A stretch of 64,000 nucleotides of DNA from Deltaproteobacteria bacterium (GTDB lineage Bacteria; Myxococcota_A; UBA796; SXON01). The notes under the pieces were generated by a model, which was not told where the DNA came from, made no database searches, and saw only the letters and a program-made list of their open reading frames with translations. Positions within the stretch are counted from its first letter, which is position 1. Each line of letters begins with the position of its first letter. The stretch lies in the NCBI GenBank assembly GCA_947484175.1, contig CANKOI010000007.1:1-64000 (forward strand), read 5' to 3'. This document shows positions 37,113 through 51,141 of the stretch, piece after piece. The position numbers and the translations under genes were made by a program.

Positions 37113-38909
37113 TTATCCGCGAATTTCTCCGAAGAGCCAAAATATCAATAACCCCACCAGCCCGAGCCCCGAAACCACGATGCCGCGCATCGGAGTCGCG
37201 GCGAAGCCCGCCCGGTTGGCCGATGGGGCGGACGCGCAGGCGCAGGCGCAGACCGCCAGCTGCACCAGCGGCAAGAAATAGTGGGTGGGTGCGTGGTCGA
37301 TGGTGGCCAACAGCAGCGAGTAGATCAGGGCGGTGCCCAACGCAACCCGCACACCCCTACACCAACCGAGCAGGGCTAGAACCGGTGTAAATCCTGCGTA
37401 GATGAGCCAGGAGAGGTAGAAGCCGGGCGCCCGCCCCAACAGCGTTTCCGGGTCGAATTCGCCGTGCCAGTGCTCCGGACCGCTCTCCCACCCCACCGTG
37501 GCGAGCCAGCCCGGGAGGGCACCCGTGAGCGCACCGCCCATCCCGAAGGCCGCCGCCGCCACCGCCACCAGCAGCATTCCGCGCAGCGCTCGGGCCCCCT
37601 CGCCTGCCAACACCACGCCCACCGCCACGACCGCCGCCCCCGGGTACCGCAACAGCTGGGCAACGAGCGTGTAGGCTTCCCCCCGTCCGGCCAGCCCAGT
37701 CACGATCGAGAGAGCGTAGAGCGCATCGGGCATGCCCGCGCTGCCCGGCTCGAGCAGCAGCTTGCCCGTCACCACGGCGCCAGCCGCAGGCAGAACCCAC
37801 GCGAGGGCGGGGGCATCGGGCGCGAATCGGCTCAGGAAACGTGTCATGGCCACGGTGGACAGCGAAAGCACGTACAGGAGCAGCACGTTCGCGGTCGGCA
37901 GGCCGCCCTCGGTGAGCGCCAGCGCGGGGCCGAGCACCCACGTGCCGAGCGGGGGCTGCACGTCGGTTACCCAGCGCTTGTCGGCCCAAACGAGCTGCTC
38001 CACCATGTTGAGGAGCTGGTAGTAGTGAGCGAGCCGCAGCTCCCCGATGCCGTCGAGGGTCCAGAGCGCACCGCGACTCGCGACGATGTAGAGCGTGGAT
38101 GTTTCGGGGTGGGAGAACCGCAGCGCCACCGACGCGGCCGGCCGCTCCACGAGCCGCCCGGCCACCCCGACCTCCTCGTAGCGCCACACCGGGCCCTCCT
38201 CCACGTCCTCCACCGGGCTCGCCTCCACGAGAAGCCGACGATCCCCGAGCCCCTCCACCCACGCGCCCACCGGCGCGTGGAGCAGCAGCGCCACCCGCCC
38301 GTCGCCCGCGCCGCGCTCCAACCACGCCGCCGAGGCACTGGGACGCAGGCGAAGGAGCCCCCCGGCCTCTCCGATCGGCGTGACTTCGCGCCAGCCCTCG
38401 CCCGCGGCGAGGGCTGGCGCCTCCTCCGGAAGGGCCTCCTCGACGCCAGCCACATACCAGTACCGATCGAGCGGGCGGGCGATCGTTCCCGCCGACATCG
38501 CGAACCAGGCGCCGAGCAGCACCACGCCCGCGGCGAGCGCCAGCCGCTCCCGCCCGCTCGTCACCAGCTTGGCCACAGGCCGCCGGCGCGCCCACACCTC
38601 CCCGGTCGCTGCCCCGAGCGCGGCGACCGTGAGCACGCTCCACGGGCCGAGGCCCGTGAGGCGCGCCACCGCCCACCCGGTGGCGGCGGCGGGCACCGAG
38701 AGCCACGCAGCATCGACGACCACGGCGAGGAGGCCGGCGCTCCCGTCCGACCGTCGGTTCAGCCTCCGGGAAATCGACCAGCCCGGAGCGAGGAGCAACG
38801 CCGGGACACCGAGGAGCGCCAGCCACGGCTCGCGCAGCGAAGTGGCGAGCGCCACCGCCGCGGCCGCCAGTGCGAGCAGCGGAACGGGGAGCGGCGGGAG
38901 CTGGAACAC
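37113..38909 (-). CDS. Multi-TM membrane protein, possibly glycosyltransferase-like
   Basis: 598 aa with many hydrophobic segments on both sides of a soluble central region. Confidence 0.65.
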   Translation of the reverse strand: MFQLPPLPVPLLALAAAAVALATSLREPWLALLGVPALLLAPGWSISRRLNRRSDGSAGLLAVVVDAAWLSVPAAATGWAVARLTGLGPWSVLTVAALGAATGEVWARRRPVAKLVTSGRERLALAAGVVLLGAWFAMSAGTIARPLDRYWYVAGVEEALPEEAPALAAGEGWREVTPIGEAGGLLRLRPSASAAWLERGAGDGRVALLLHAPVGAWVEGLGDRRLLVEASPVEDVEEGPVWRYEEVGVAGRLVERPAASVALRFSHPETSTLYIVASRGALWTLDGIGELRLAHYYQLLNMVEQLVWADKRWVTDVQPPLGTWVLGPALALTEGGLPTANVLLLYVLSLSTVAMTRFLSRFAPDAPALAWVLPAAGAVVTGKLLLEPGSAGMPDALYALSIVTGLAGRGEAYTLVAQLLRYPGAAVVAVGVVLAGEGARALRGMLLVAVAAAAFGMGGALTGALPGWLATVGWESGPEHWHGEFDPETLLGRAPGFYLSWLIYAGFTPVLALLGWCRGVRVALGTALIYSLLLATIDHAPTHYFLPLVQLAVCACACASAPSANRAGFAATPMRGIVVSGLGLVGLLIFWLFGEIRG

Positions 38910-38913
38910 GCCC

Positions 38914-42488
<3,575 letters not shown>

Positions 42489-42547
42489 ACCCCCTGACCG
42501 AACGCTGACGCCGCCGGTGCCTGCCGCTCGGTTAGAACCGGCCACCC

Positions 42548-43954
42548 ATGGACGTTGAGCGCTTCCACCAGCACCGCGTGCCCTTCGAAGAGATGGAGGC
42601 AGCGGTGGTGCGGCGCATTCTCGCCCGGCCCGACGAGCTCCACCCCGCTCGCCAGAACGCGCTCCGCTACGTGCTCTCCTTCGCCAAGCTCCAGCTCGTG
42701 CGCAACCGCAACGGCGTGGATGTCGACGTAGCCGAGGCCCTCGCCGCGCACGCCTGGGGTGTGAACGCCGCCCTCTCGCCGTGGCTGACCGGCGACGACG
42801 GGGGTCTGGTGCGTGCGGCCCAGCACCTGCCCGAGCTGGTGGAGCAGACAAGGGACCGGCGGCGGCGGGTGGTGGAACACTTCGACCTTGACGCGGCGAG
42901 TCTGGATGCGGAGGTGTGCGAGCGCCCGCTGGTGGTGAGCTGTGGCGGGGGCGGGGGTGCCGGCTACGGCTACGCGGGCGCCTGGCAGTCACTCCACCGC
43001 GCCGACTTGCAGCCGGCGCTGATCTCCGGCACCTCGATGGGCGCGCTGATCGCGCTCTTCCGGGCCCGGCGCAAGGTGTTTGATTCGGCGCCCATGTACC
43101 ACGCGGCCCAACGGCTCACGTGGCAGGGGGTGTTCCGCATCCTCGACCAAGAGAGCACCTACGGCCTTCCAGCCACGCTGCGCCTCTACCTGCGCGCCGC
43201 GATCGGCTCCTTGTTCCACACCCCCGAAGGCGCGCCGCTCACCTTCCGCGACCTCGAAGTGCCCCTGCTCGTGGTGGCCACGGGGCTCGGCGTCGACGCC
43301 CTGAAGCACGACCTTGACTACTACGAACACTTCCTCGACGACGCCGTGGGCCCCGAGTTTCGCCTTCGGCCCAGCCTCGCGCAGAAGGTGTCGCAGGTGG
43401 CGACCATCCTCCGCGAGCTGCTCTCCACCCCCGACGCCCTCCGCGAGGTGGTGTTTGGGGGCGACGAGGCCACCGAGGACGCCGACATCCTCGATGCCGC
43501 CGGCTTTTCCTCGTCGATTCCCGGGCTCATCCACTACGACGTGGTGCGCGACGACCGCCGGATGAAGTCGATGCTCGACGGGCTCTACGCCCGTTACGGA
43601 ATCACCCGGCTGGTGGAGGGTGGCCTGGTGAACAACCTGCCCGTCCGCCCGGCCTACGATGCTGTGTGGCGCGGCCGGATCACTCGACGAAACGCGTGGT
43701 ACCTCGCGCTCGATTGTTTTCGTCCGCGCGCCCGCAGCGTGATGTTCTTCCCCGTGCAGCAGTTGGTGCGACCGAACGTGCAGCGCAACCTCGCCTACGC
43801 GAATCACTACTTTGCGCTCGAACGCACGCTGAGCCCCCTGAACCTCGTCCCCACCTACGAGGAAGTCCTTCGCGCCAGCGAGTGGACCTCTGCGGAGCTC
43901 GAACCCGAGCTGCCCACCATCGTGGAGAGTTGCCGAACCCTCAGCCCGCTGTGA
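42548..43954 (+). CDS. Patatin-like phospholipase
   Basis: CGGGGGAGYGYAGAWQSL oxyanion region, LISGTSMGALIAL (GxSxG), LVEGGLVNNLPV. Confidence 0.85.
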   Translation: MDVERFHQHRVPFEEMEAAVVRRILARPDELHPARQNALRYVLSFAKLQLVRNRNGVDVDVAEALAAHAWGVNAALSPWLTGDDGGLVRAAQHLPELVEQTRDRRRRVVEHFDLDAASLDAEVCERPLVVSCGGGGGAGYGYAGAWQSLHRADLQPALISGTSMGALIALFRARRKVFDSAPMYHAAQRLTWQGVFRILDQESTYGLPATLRLYLRAAIGSLFHTPEGAPLTFRDLEVPLLVVATGLGVDALKHDLDYYEHFLDDAVGPEFRLRPSLAQKVSQVATILRELLSTPDALREVVFGGDEATEDADILDAAGFSSSIPGLIHYDVVRDDRRMKSMLDGLYARYGITRLVEGGLVNNLPVRPAYDAVWRGRITRRNAWYLALDCFRPRARSVMFFPVQQLVRPNVQRNLAYANHYFALERTLSPLNLVPTYEEVLRASEWTSAELEPELPTIVESCRTLSPL

Positions 43955-43964
43955 CGGGGGCCCG

Positions 43965-45170
43965 GTGATCCTCCTTGTCGCGCTCGCCCATGCCAACGGG
44001 CTCACGAGCCACGTGACCATCAGCGAATGGGCCATTCCGCACCTGCCCGAGGGCGAGCTATCCGACATCCTCGGCGACCCCGCCCTTTGGCCCTGGCTCC
44101 AGAACGGCACCCAGTTTCCCGACGGCGGCTACCCGCTCGGCGAGGCGTACGCCGAAACGGCACACTGGGAGCCGTTCCAGGACCGCTACCTCGCTTGGAT
44201 CGCCGCCACCTACGCCGGCGACTACCGCTCCCTGGAGGCGCGGCAGCACATCGCGTTCCTCTTCGGCATGTCCAGCCACGGCATGGGCGACCAGGTGTTC
44301 GACTCCCTCTACATGCAGCGGGCCTACCAGTTCGACGCCGCGAGCGACTGGGAAGGCATGAGCATGGACGAAGCCACCGACGTGGCCCTCGCCTCCGCCA
44401 CCGGTGGCCAGGAGACCCTCGATCCAGTCGTGCCCACCGACGTGATCGTGCCCCTGATGGCGGACGCCGGCGTGGAGGTGAGCGCAAGCACCCTAGAGTC
44501 GGGACAGCTCCTCACCGCGCTCGCCATCAGCTACGTGCGCGAGGCGGGGAAGGACCCGGTCAAGGTCGCCGAGTACGTCGACGCGTACCCTTGGGCTGCC
44601 ACGCACATGATGGGGCGCGAGACTCCCGGTGCCCCCGAATGGGAAGCCGCGGTGGTGGCCAGATACTGGCAGAGCCGCTGGGCGCTCCTCAACGGCGAAT
44701 CGAGCAGCGTGGAGCCCATCCTGTTCAGCTTCCCCCAGGACGGCGGCTACGGGCTCCCCACCGACCACACCTCGGTGGAGTCGCGGCTCACGGTGGTGTT
44801 CTCCCGCGGGTTGGTGCCGGAGGTGCTGGTGCCCGATCTGTTCGAGGTCGTGGACACCGAAGGCACCGCGTACCCGTTGCAGGCGCCGTGGGTGTTCTAC
44901 GGCGCCGGCTCGCACGTGGTGCACCTCGCGCCGGAAGCGGATTGGCCCGCCGACACCGACTTCGTGCTCACCGTCCACCCCGGCGCCCACTTCATCGATG
45001 GCACCGACTCCACCGCAACGGTGGAGATCGAGTTCAGCAGTCGGCCGCCCCCCAACTCGCCCGACGAAGCTCTACCCGACGACTGCGGATGCGCCGGGCG
45101 ATCGGGGTACCCGGGACTGCTTGCGGCGGTGTTGGGGGCGATCGGGGTGGGCTTGCGCCGGCGGGACTAG
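43965..45170 (+). CDS. Zinc-dependent phospholipase C-like secreted protein
   Basis: LTSHVTISEWAIPHLP...QHIAFLFGMSSHGMGDQVFD; C-term CGCAGRSGYPGLLAAVLGAIGVGLRRRD. Confidence 0.65.
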   Translation: MILLVALAHANGLTSHVTISEWAIPHLPEGELSDILGDPALWPWLQNGTQFPDGGYPLGEAYAETAHWEPFQDRYLAWIAATYAGDYRSLEARQHIAFLFGMSSHGMGDQVFDSLYMQRAYQFDAASDWEGMSMDEATDVALASATGGQETLDPVVPTDVIVPLMADAGVEVSASTLESGQLLTALAISYVREAGKDPVKVAEYVDAYPWAATHMMGRETPGAPEWEAAVVARYWQSRWALLNGESSSVEPILFSFPQDGGYGLPTDHTSVESRLTVVFSRGLVPEVLVPDLFEVVDTEGTAYPLQAPWVFYGAGSHVVHLAPEADWPADTDFVLTVHPGAHFIDGTDSTATVEIEFSSRPPPNSPDEALPDDCGCAGRSGYPGLLAAVLGAIGVGLRRRD

Positions 45171-45178
45171 GGCGCCGG

Positions 45179-46348
45179 CTACCCGACTCGTCCCGCAACG
45201 GCCGCACGCCCTGCCGGAATGCTCACCAGCGCTGCCACACACAAGACGGCCCCGGCCGCCAAGAACGGCACGCTCGGGGCGACATTCTCGTAGAGCCACC
45301 CTCCGCTCGCCGGCCCCACCACGCGAGCCAGGGCACCCATCGACTGGTTGCTGCCGAGGATCTCGCCCTGCTCATCCTCGCCGACGCCTCGGCTCACGAG
45401 GCTCTGCAACGAGGGCGAGGCCAGTCCCTGACCTATGGCCATGACCACGAAAACGCCCAGCATCGGCGCTACGATGGGGGCCAAGGGCAACGACGCCACA
45501 CCGATGGCGACGAGAAGCAGAGCGGGCGGCAGGAGCGCGGGCTCGCCGAAACGTTTCACGAGACGATGCACCAGTCCGCCCTGCACCACCGCGCCCACCA
45601 CGCCCACCACGCCCACCATGAGCCCGATCTCCATGGCGCCGAGCCCATGTTCATGCATGGCGAACAGCGTGAACGTGCTCTCCATCGCCGCGAACGCGAA
45701 GACGTAGAGAAAGGTGAGCAGGATGCACAGGCCGACGGCCGGGTGGCGCACCGCACGCAACAGCGCGATCGGGTCGATGGACCGCCGGGTGCTCGCCGAA
45801 CCGGGGCGGCGAGTTTCGGGCAGGTACCGCCAAGCCAGAAGGAAGTTCAGAAAGGAGAGGCCGGCCGCAACCCAGATGGGGACCGAGATCCCGAACTCCG
45901 AGAGCCCTCCCCCGAGCGCCGGACCGATCGTAAAGCCGATGCCGAACGCGGCCCCGATCAGGCCCATCCCGCGGGCGCGGGTTTCGGGCGTCGTGAGGTC
46001 GGCCATGCACGCCTGGGCGATGGCGATGTTGGCGGTGAACACACCGTGCAGCGCCCGGAAGAGAAACAGCATCCACAACGCCGTGGCTGACGCAAAACCC
46101 GCCAACATCACGCCCGTCATGAACACCGACAGCACCAGCGTGGGGCGACGCCCCCAACGGTCGCTGGCTTGGCCCCAAAGCGGGGCAAAAACGAATTGCG
46201 CCAAGGAGTACACGCTGGCGATCAACGTGATCTGAAAGGGCGTAGCCGCGAAGGTCTCGGCGTAGAACGGCATGAGCGGGATCACGAGCCCGAAGCCGAG
46301 CAGATCGAGAACGACGGTCAAGAAGACCACCTGCATCGGGCGAGACAT
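45179..46348 (-). CDS. MFS transporter (TetA-like)
   Basis: LVIPLMPFYAETFAATPFQITLIASVYSLAQFVFAPLWGQASDRWGRRPTLVLS. Confidence 0.9.
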   Translation of the reverse strand: MSRPMQVVFLTVVLDLLGFGLVIPLMPFYAETFAATPFQITLIASVYSLAQFVFAPLWGQASDRWGRRPTLVLSVFMTGVMLAGFASATALWMLFLFRALHGVFTANIAIAQACMADLTTPETRARGMGLIGAAFGIGFTIGPALGGGLSEFGISVPIWVAAGLSFLNFLLAWRYLPETRRPGSASTRRSIDPIALLRAVRHPAVGLCILLTFLYVFAFAAMESTFTLFAMHEHGLGAMEIGLMVGVVGVVGAVVQGGLVHRLVKRFGEPALLPPALLLVAIGVASLPLAPIVAPMLGVFVVMAIGQGLASPSLQSLVSRGVGEDEQGEILGSNQSMGALARVVGPASGGWLYENVAPSVPFLAAGAVLCVAALVSIPAGRAAVAGRVG

Positions 46349-46351
46349 TCG

Positions 46352-47122
46352 TTACCCCTGCAAGATTCCGAGCACCGCGTCGTGGATGTGCCCGTTGGTG
46401 GCGCAGACGCCAATGTGGAGGGGGTCGCGACGGTTGAAGGTGTAGGGCTGCCCGGCGCCGTTGGTGCAGCGACCGCCCGCCGCCGTCACCACCGCCACCC
46501 CCCCACAGATGTCCCACTCGTTCCGCGGCTGGGGAGTGAAGGTGGCCTCGGCCTGGCCGGCCGCAACCAGCCCAAACTTGTAGGCCACCGACCCCACCGG
46601 CACCGGCGTGAGCTGCCCGACGAACCGGTCGAACATCCCCTTCTTCATCTCCGTTCTTGAGCACACCACGCGGGCGCCCTGCAGTTCGGGGTGGGCGCTC
46701 ACCCAACACGGGGCCCCGTTGAAGGTGGCCCCGCCGCCCACAAACCCCGCGAAGAGCTCGTCCTTGATGGGGTTGTACAGCACCCCGAGGCGCGCCTCCC
46801 CGCGGTACACCAGCCCGATCGACACCACGAACTCGGGGATTCCGAGCGTGAACTCCTTGGTGCCGTCTAGAGGGTCGACGATCCAGGCCCAGTCGCGGCC
46901 GAGGCGAATCGGGTCGTCGACCGACTCTTCTGAGAGCCAGCCGTAGTCCGGGAACCGGTCGCGCAAGCGGGCTTCGAGGATGGTGTTGCTGGCAAGGTCG
47001 GCGTCGGTGAGGGGATTGTCCTCGCCCTTCTCGCGCACCGTGTAGTGGTCATTGAAGTACCCGCGCACCGCAGCGCCGGCCTCCCGTGCCGCGTCGATGC
47101 TCAGTTGCAGCAGCTCGTGCAC
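46352..47122 (-). CDS. Inositol monophosphatase family protein
   Basis: LSEESVDD and WIVDPLDGTKEFTLGIPEFVVSIGL; WDICGGVAVVTAAGG. Confidence 0.9.
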   Translation of the reverse strand: MHELLQLSIDAAREAGAAVRGYFNDHYTVREKGEDNPLTDADLASNTILEARLRDRFPDYGWLSEESVDDPIRLGRDWAWIVDPLDGTKEFTLGIPEFVVSIGLVYRGEARLGVLYNPIKDELFAGFVGGGATFNGAPCWVSAHPELQGARVVCSRTEMKKGMFDRFVGQLTPVPVGSVAYKFGLVAAGQAEATFTPQPRNEWDICGGVAVVTAAGGRCTNGAGQPYTFNRRDPLHIGVCATNGHIHDAVLGILQG

Positions 47123-47146
47123 GAAACCCCTCAGGAGGTGCGCCGG

Positions 47147-48427
47147 CTAACGCTGCCGCACGAGCAACACCACCTCGGCGAGGGCGTCGCCGTCGAGGTC
47201 ACCCACCGCGAATCGTTCGCCGGTGCGCAGGTACCCACGGTCGGCGAAAAACCGGAGTCCCGCCGCACTGGCCCCAAAGGCGCCGGAGGATGCGCCCAGT
47301 CCGGTGAAGGCGTAGAGGGCGCCCGCCTCCGGCGTGCCGTCCGGGGCGTTCTCGCCGGGCGCGCCGACGAAGAGCTCGTCCGAGCCGTCGCCGTCCCGAT
47401 CCGCGCAGCCAAGCGCCGCGCCGAAGCGCCCCTCGTCGGCCTCGCCCACGAGCAGGATGGTGGGGAGGTTCCCCGTCGCAAGCTCTTCGCCGGGAAAGAA
47501 GATGGACACCACGCCGGCGCCCTCTCGCGCCGTGGGGGCGCCCACCACGATGGCGGGGCGGCCCGTCGGCCGCAGCTGACAGGTAACGAGTGCGCTCCCG
47601 AAGGCCCCGGGCTCGCCCGCGTCGTCGTCGTCGGCCTCGTGCGCAAACAGCGTGGCGGCCGGAGCCCCGGCCGCCCGAGCGGCGGCATCCCAAACGGTCA
47701 CGGCCCCCTCCCCGTCGGCGCCGCCGGCGCCCACCGCGTAGCGGGCGCCGACCAACAGGTCGGGAGCGCTGTCGCCGAGGAGGTCGGCGGAGCAGGCCAA
47801 GGCGGCGCCGAAGGCGCTGCGAGCGGCCGGCGAGCCCACCGGGGTGAGGTCTGCCGACACGACCGACGGACTGCTCACCGGAACGGTGTACACGGCGCCG
47901 GCCAACGCGCCCGTCAAGGGGGCGCTCATCGCCGCGTCGGCCTGGCCGTCCCCATCGAGGTCGCCACACGCCGCCACCACGCTCCCCAACCCGAGTTGCG
48001 GCCGCGATCCGACCACCCGGCGCACGTCGCCCAGTCCGAGGAGCACCGCACCCGCTCCCGCCGCGTCGTCGCCCCCACCCGCGGCCGGCGCGCCCACGAT
48101 CGGCTCCTCGTTCGCCACCGCGAGGGCGGCACCGAAGGCCTCGGAGGGCTGGCCCGTGGCGACGGTTGTGGGACTGCCCGACCCGCTCGTCCACCGCCAC
48201 ACCTCGCCGCGTTCGGGAACGCCCACCCAGAGGTTGCCTCCTTCGATCACCAGCGGCCATTCGTGGCCCTGCTCCGGGCTGCCGTCCACCAACAGTTCGC
48301 CCGATCTCGGATCGTACTCGCCGTCTACAAGCCCCACGCCGTCTACCCGATAGAGCGCGGCGGCCGGGTAGGTGGCGCCGCTGCTCTCGTTTTCGCAGGC
48401 GGTCAGGATCAGCAGGGGAACCAGCAC
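47147..48427 (-). CDS. FG-GAP repeat lipoprotein
   Basis: MLVPLLILTACENE lipobox; ACGDLDGDGQADAAMSAP, GCADRDGDGSDELFVGAPGEN, VGDLDGDALAEVVLL. Confidence 0.8.
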   Translation of the reverse strand: MLVPLLILTACENESSGATYPAAALYRVDGVGLVDGEYDPRSGELLVDGSPEQGHEWPLVIEGGNLWVGVPERGEVWRWTSGSGSPTTVATGQPSEAFGAALAVANEEPIVGAPAAGGGDDAAGAGAVLLGLGDVRRVVGSRPQLGLGSVVAACGDLDGDGQADAAMSAPLTGALAGAVYTVPVSSPSVVSADLTPVGSPAARSAFGAALACSADLLGDSAPDLLVGARYAVGAGGADGEGAVTVWDAAARAAGAPAATLFAHEADDDDAGEPGAFGSALVTCQLRPTGRPAIVVGAPTAREGAGVVSIFFPGEELATGNLPTILLVGEADEGRFGAALGCADRDGDGSDELFVGAPGENAPDGTPEAGALYAFTGLGASSGAFGASAAGLRFFADRGYLRTGERFAVGDLDGDALAEVVLLVRQR

Positions 48428-48506
48428 CCGCCGAGCGTAGCCGGTCCACGCCGCTCCGAACGCACGGGGCAGGCCAACGCGCTACGATGGCGCCGCGAGG
48501 TTCCGC

Positions 48507-49781
48507 ATGATGCGCGTGTACACGATGATCCTCGGGGGCGGCAGGGGAAGTCGACTCGCGCCCCTCACCCGACACCGCGCCAAGCCCGCGGTGCCGCTCG
48601 GTGGGAAGTACCGGCTGATCGACATCACCCTTTCCAATGCCATCAACTCGGGGTTCCGGCACATCGCCGTGCTCACGCAGTTCAACAGCGCGAGCCTCAA
48701 CGCCCACATCGCGCAGACCTATCGCTTCGACATGTTCGGCCAGGGCGGCGTGGACGTCTTGGCGGCCGAGCAGACCGACGACCACACCGACTGGTTCCAG
48801 GGCACGGCCGACGCCGTCCGCAAACAGTTCCGGCGGCTCGCAGCCTCCAAGGTAGAGCACGTGCTCATCCTCAGCGGCGATCACATGTACCGCATGGACT
48901 ACCGCGAGATCTACGAGCGGCACATCGACACTCAGGCCGACGCCACCGTGTCCGTGATCAAGGTGCCGCGGTCTGAGGTGACCGGACTCGGAGTGCTCTA
49001 CGCCGACGCCGAAGGCCAGATCCGCACCTTCCGCGAGAAGCCGAGCGCCACTGAAGACATCCGCGATGTTCTTCCGCCCGCCGCCCTCCGCGCCAACTGG
49101 GGGCTCGGTCACGACGACTACCTCGTGAACATGGGGGTGTACCTCTTCCGCCTCGACGCCCTCCGAGACGCACTCGCAGACCCTTTGAACCTCGACTTCG
49201 GCAAGGACATCCTGCCGCGCATGGTGGCCGAGCGAAAGGTGATGGCCCACCACTTCACCGGCTACTGGCGCGACATCGGCACGATCGCGAGTTTCTTCGA
49301 GGCCAACCTCGCGCTCACCGCGGAGAACCCGCCCTTCCGCTTTCACATGCCGGGCGCGCCCATCTACACCCGCCAGCGCTTCCTGCCGGCCACGAAGTTT
49401 CTCGACGCCCGAGTGTCGCGGAGCATCGTGAGTGATGGCTGCCTCCTGTTCGGCGCCACCGTGGAGAACACCGTGATCGGTATTCGAAGCCGGGTTCAGC
49501 GGGGGGCCACGCTCAAGGACGTGGTGATGTTGGGGGCCGACTACTACGAGGACGACGAAACGCGGGCGGAGAACCTCACCCGCGGCATCCTCCCGATCGG
49601 AATCGGCCCCGGGTCGATCGTGGAGCGAGCCATCATCGACAAGAACGCACGAGTCGGTGCCAACTGCGTGCTGAGGGGCGCCGTAGGCCGACCCGACGCC
49701 GACGGCGACGGATGGGCGGTGCGCGATGGCATCGTGATCGTGCCCAAGGACGCCACGCTGCCCGACGGAACCGTGGTGTAG
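48507..49781 (+). CDS. glgC: Glucose-1-phosphate adenylyltransferase
   Basis: MILGGGRGSRLAPLTRHRAKPAVPLGGKYRLIDITLSNAINSG; GTADAVRKQF. Confidence 0.92.
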   Translation: MMRVYTMILGGGRGSRLAPLTRHRAKPAVPLGGKYRLIDITLSNAINSGFRHIAVLTQFNSASLNAHIAQTYRFDMFGQGGVDVLAAEQTDDHTDWFQGTADAVRKQFRRLAASKVEHVLILSGDHMYRMDYREIYERHIDTQADATVSVIKVPRSEVTGLGVLYADAEGQIRTFREKPSATEDIRDVLPPAALRANWGLGHDDYLVNMGVYLFRLDALRDALADPLNLDFGKDILPRMVAERKVMAHHFTGYWRDIGTIASFFEANLALTAENPPFRFHMPGAPIYTRQRFLPATKFLDARVSRSIVSDGCLLFGATVENTVIGIRSRVQRGATLKDVVMLGADYYEDDETRAENLTRGILPIGIGPGSIVERAIIDKNARVGANCVLRGAVGRPDADGDGWAVRDGIVIVPKDATLPDGTVV

Positions 49782-49788
49782 CGGAGCG

Positions 49789-50175
49789 CTACTTCACTTC
49801 GACGGCGAAGTGGCGCACGAGGCCGGTGGTGACCCCCACATCGACGGCGTACCAACCGGCCGCGAAGCCCTCGAGGGTGCAGGTGGCGAAGGGGCCGATC
49901 GTGCCGATCTTGGTGCCGTTCACCGACAGCTCCCCCCACTGCATGAGCGGGTTGGTGAAGCGTACGGCGCCGGCGACCGCTGCATCTTTCACCGCTTCTC
50001 CAGCGGGGCGTTCCGCCTTGGGGCGCACCTGAGCTGCGGTGGTGACGGGGTCGACGTACACACGCTCCAGCCCCGCGAACGGAGCCTTGGAGTACGCCGG
50101 GTTCGTGACGAACGTAGGCACATGGCTTTCGGCCGAAGCCGGACCAAGAAAGAGCGACACCAGCAAGAGCAGCAT
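49789..50175 (-). CDS. Hypothetical secreted protein
   Basis: MLLLLVSLFLGPASAESH leader. Confidence 0.6.
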   Translation of the reverse strand: MLLLLVSLFLGPASAESHVPTFVTNPAYSKAPFAGLERVYVDPVTTAAQVRPKAERPAGEAVKDAAVAGAVRFTNPLMQWGELSVNGTKIGTIGPFATCTLEGFAAGWYAVDVGVTTGLVRHFAVEVK

Positions 50176-50184
50176 GCCGGCTCC

Positions 50185-51096
50185 TTAGAGGGGGGTGAGG
50201 CCCGACCAACTGGTGATGTCACGACTCACGATCGTGCTGCCATCGTCGGTGCTGATGTTCACTTCGCGCACGAGCCCGATTCCGTTGACGTACCACAGCT
50301 CCTGCTGCCCGTTCACCACCTGGGCGCCGAGCGGCGAGTCGATGTTCACGGTGTAGGTGTTCGTGATCTTGTAGGCCGTGTACTTGGTGCCCTTGATGGT
50401 CACATCCTCGAAGCCGTCGTCGGTGTAGGTTCCGGAGCTGTCGGCGGTGAAGGAGCCGAAGCTCGCATCGGTGATGTTGGCGGTGTCGTTGTAGCTCCAG
50501 GAACCGGCGCCGCCGACTTCGTACTCGGCCGGGAAGATTTTCCGCGGGGGCGAGAGCTCGGCGTAGGGCGCCATCAGCGCGCTGCCGTTCATGAGGATCG
50601 ACATGTCCCACTCGGCCATGTAGAGGCCTTCGGCCCCGCTGCGGTCGGTGCAGGCGACGTACTCCTCGCCGTCCCAGCCCGTGCCGCCGCCTTCGGCGGC
50701 GTCGATCATGACCCACACAGGGTCTCCGCTGACGGACCAGCCCGTGCCGTAGTCTTCCTGATAGCCGGTGCCGGAGCCGCCACCGAGGTCGAGGAGCTGC
50801 AGCTCCACGTCGTACTCGCGGTGGTAGCCGCTGTAGTGGATGCCGTACCAGCTGTTCTCGCACAGGTCCACGTCGGTGTCGGTGTCCGTGTCCGTGTCGG
50901 TATCCGTGTCGGTATCCGTGTCGGTATCCGTGTCGGTGTCGGTGTCAGCATCGGTGTCGGTGTCGGTGTCGGTGTCGGACTCCGTGTCGCCCGTGTCGGC
51001 GCCGGGATCTACGAAACCGGCTGGCTGGTTCGAGTACGACCCGCCATCGCAGGCGGCGGCAAGAACGAGGAACCCGATAGAGGGGAGGGTGCGCAT
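50185..51096 (-). CDS. Lipoprotein with Asp-Thr repeat linker
   Basis: MRTLPSIGFLVLAAACDGG lipobox then ADTGDTESDTDTDTDTDADTDTDTDTD. Confidence 0.75.
   Translation of the reverse strand: MRTLPSIGFLVLAAACDGGSYSNQPAGFVDPGADTGDTESDTDTDTDTDADTDTDTDTDTDTDTDTDTDTDTDTDVDLCENSWYGIHYSGYHREYDVELQLLDLGGGSGTGYQEDYGTGWSVSGDPVWVMIDAAEGGGTGWDGEEYVACTDRSGAEGLYMAEWDMSILMNGSALMAPYAELSPPRKIFPAEYEVGGAGSWSYNDTANITDASFGSFTADSSGTYTDDGFEDVTIKGTKYTAYKITNTYTVNIDSPLGAQVVNGQQELWYVNGIGLVREVNISTDDGSTIVSRDITSWSGLTPL
50868..51000. repeat. Hexanucleotide-type (DT)n coding repeat
   Basis: Reiterated gtgtcg/gtatcc/gtgtcc hexamers on + strand, translating to DT dipeptides on - strand. Confidence 0.85.
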
Positions 51097-51141
51097 GGAA
51101 CTGACTCCGATTCGACGCAGCGTCGTAGCACGGAAACTCGT

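Noticed and set aside
47045-48976. 643-aa plus-strand ORF
   Set aside because: Antisense to the FG-GAP lipoprotein and out of frame with glgC.
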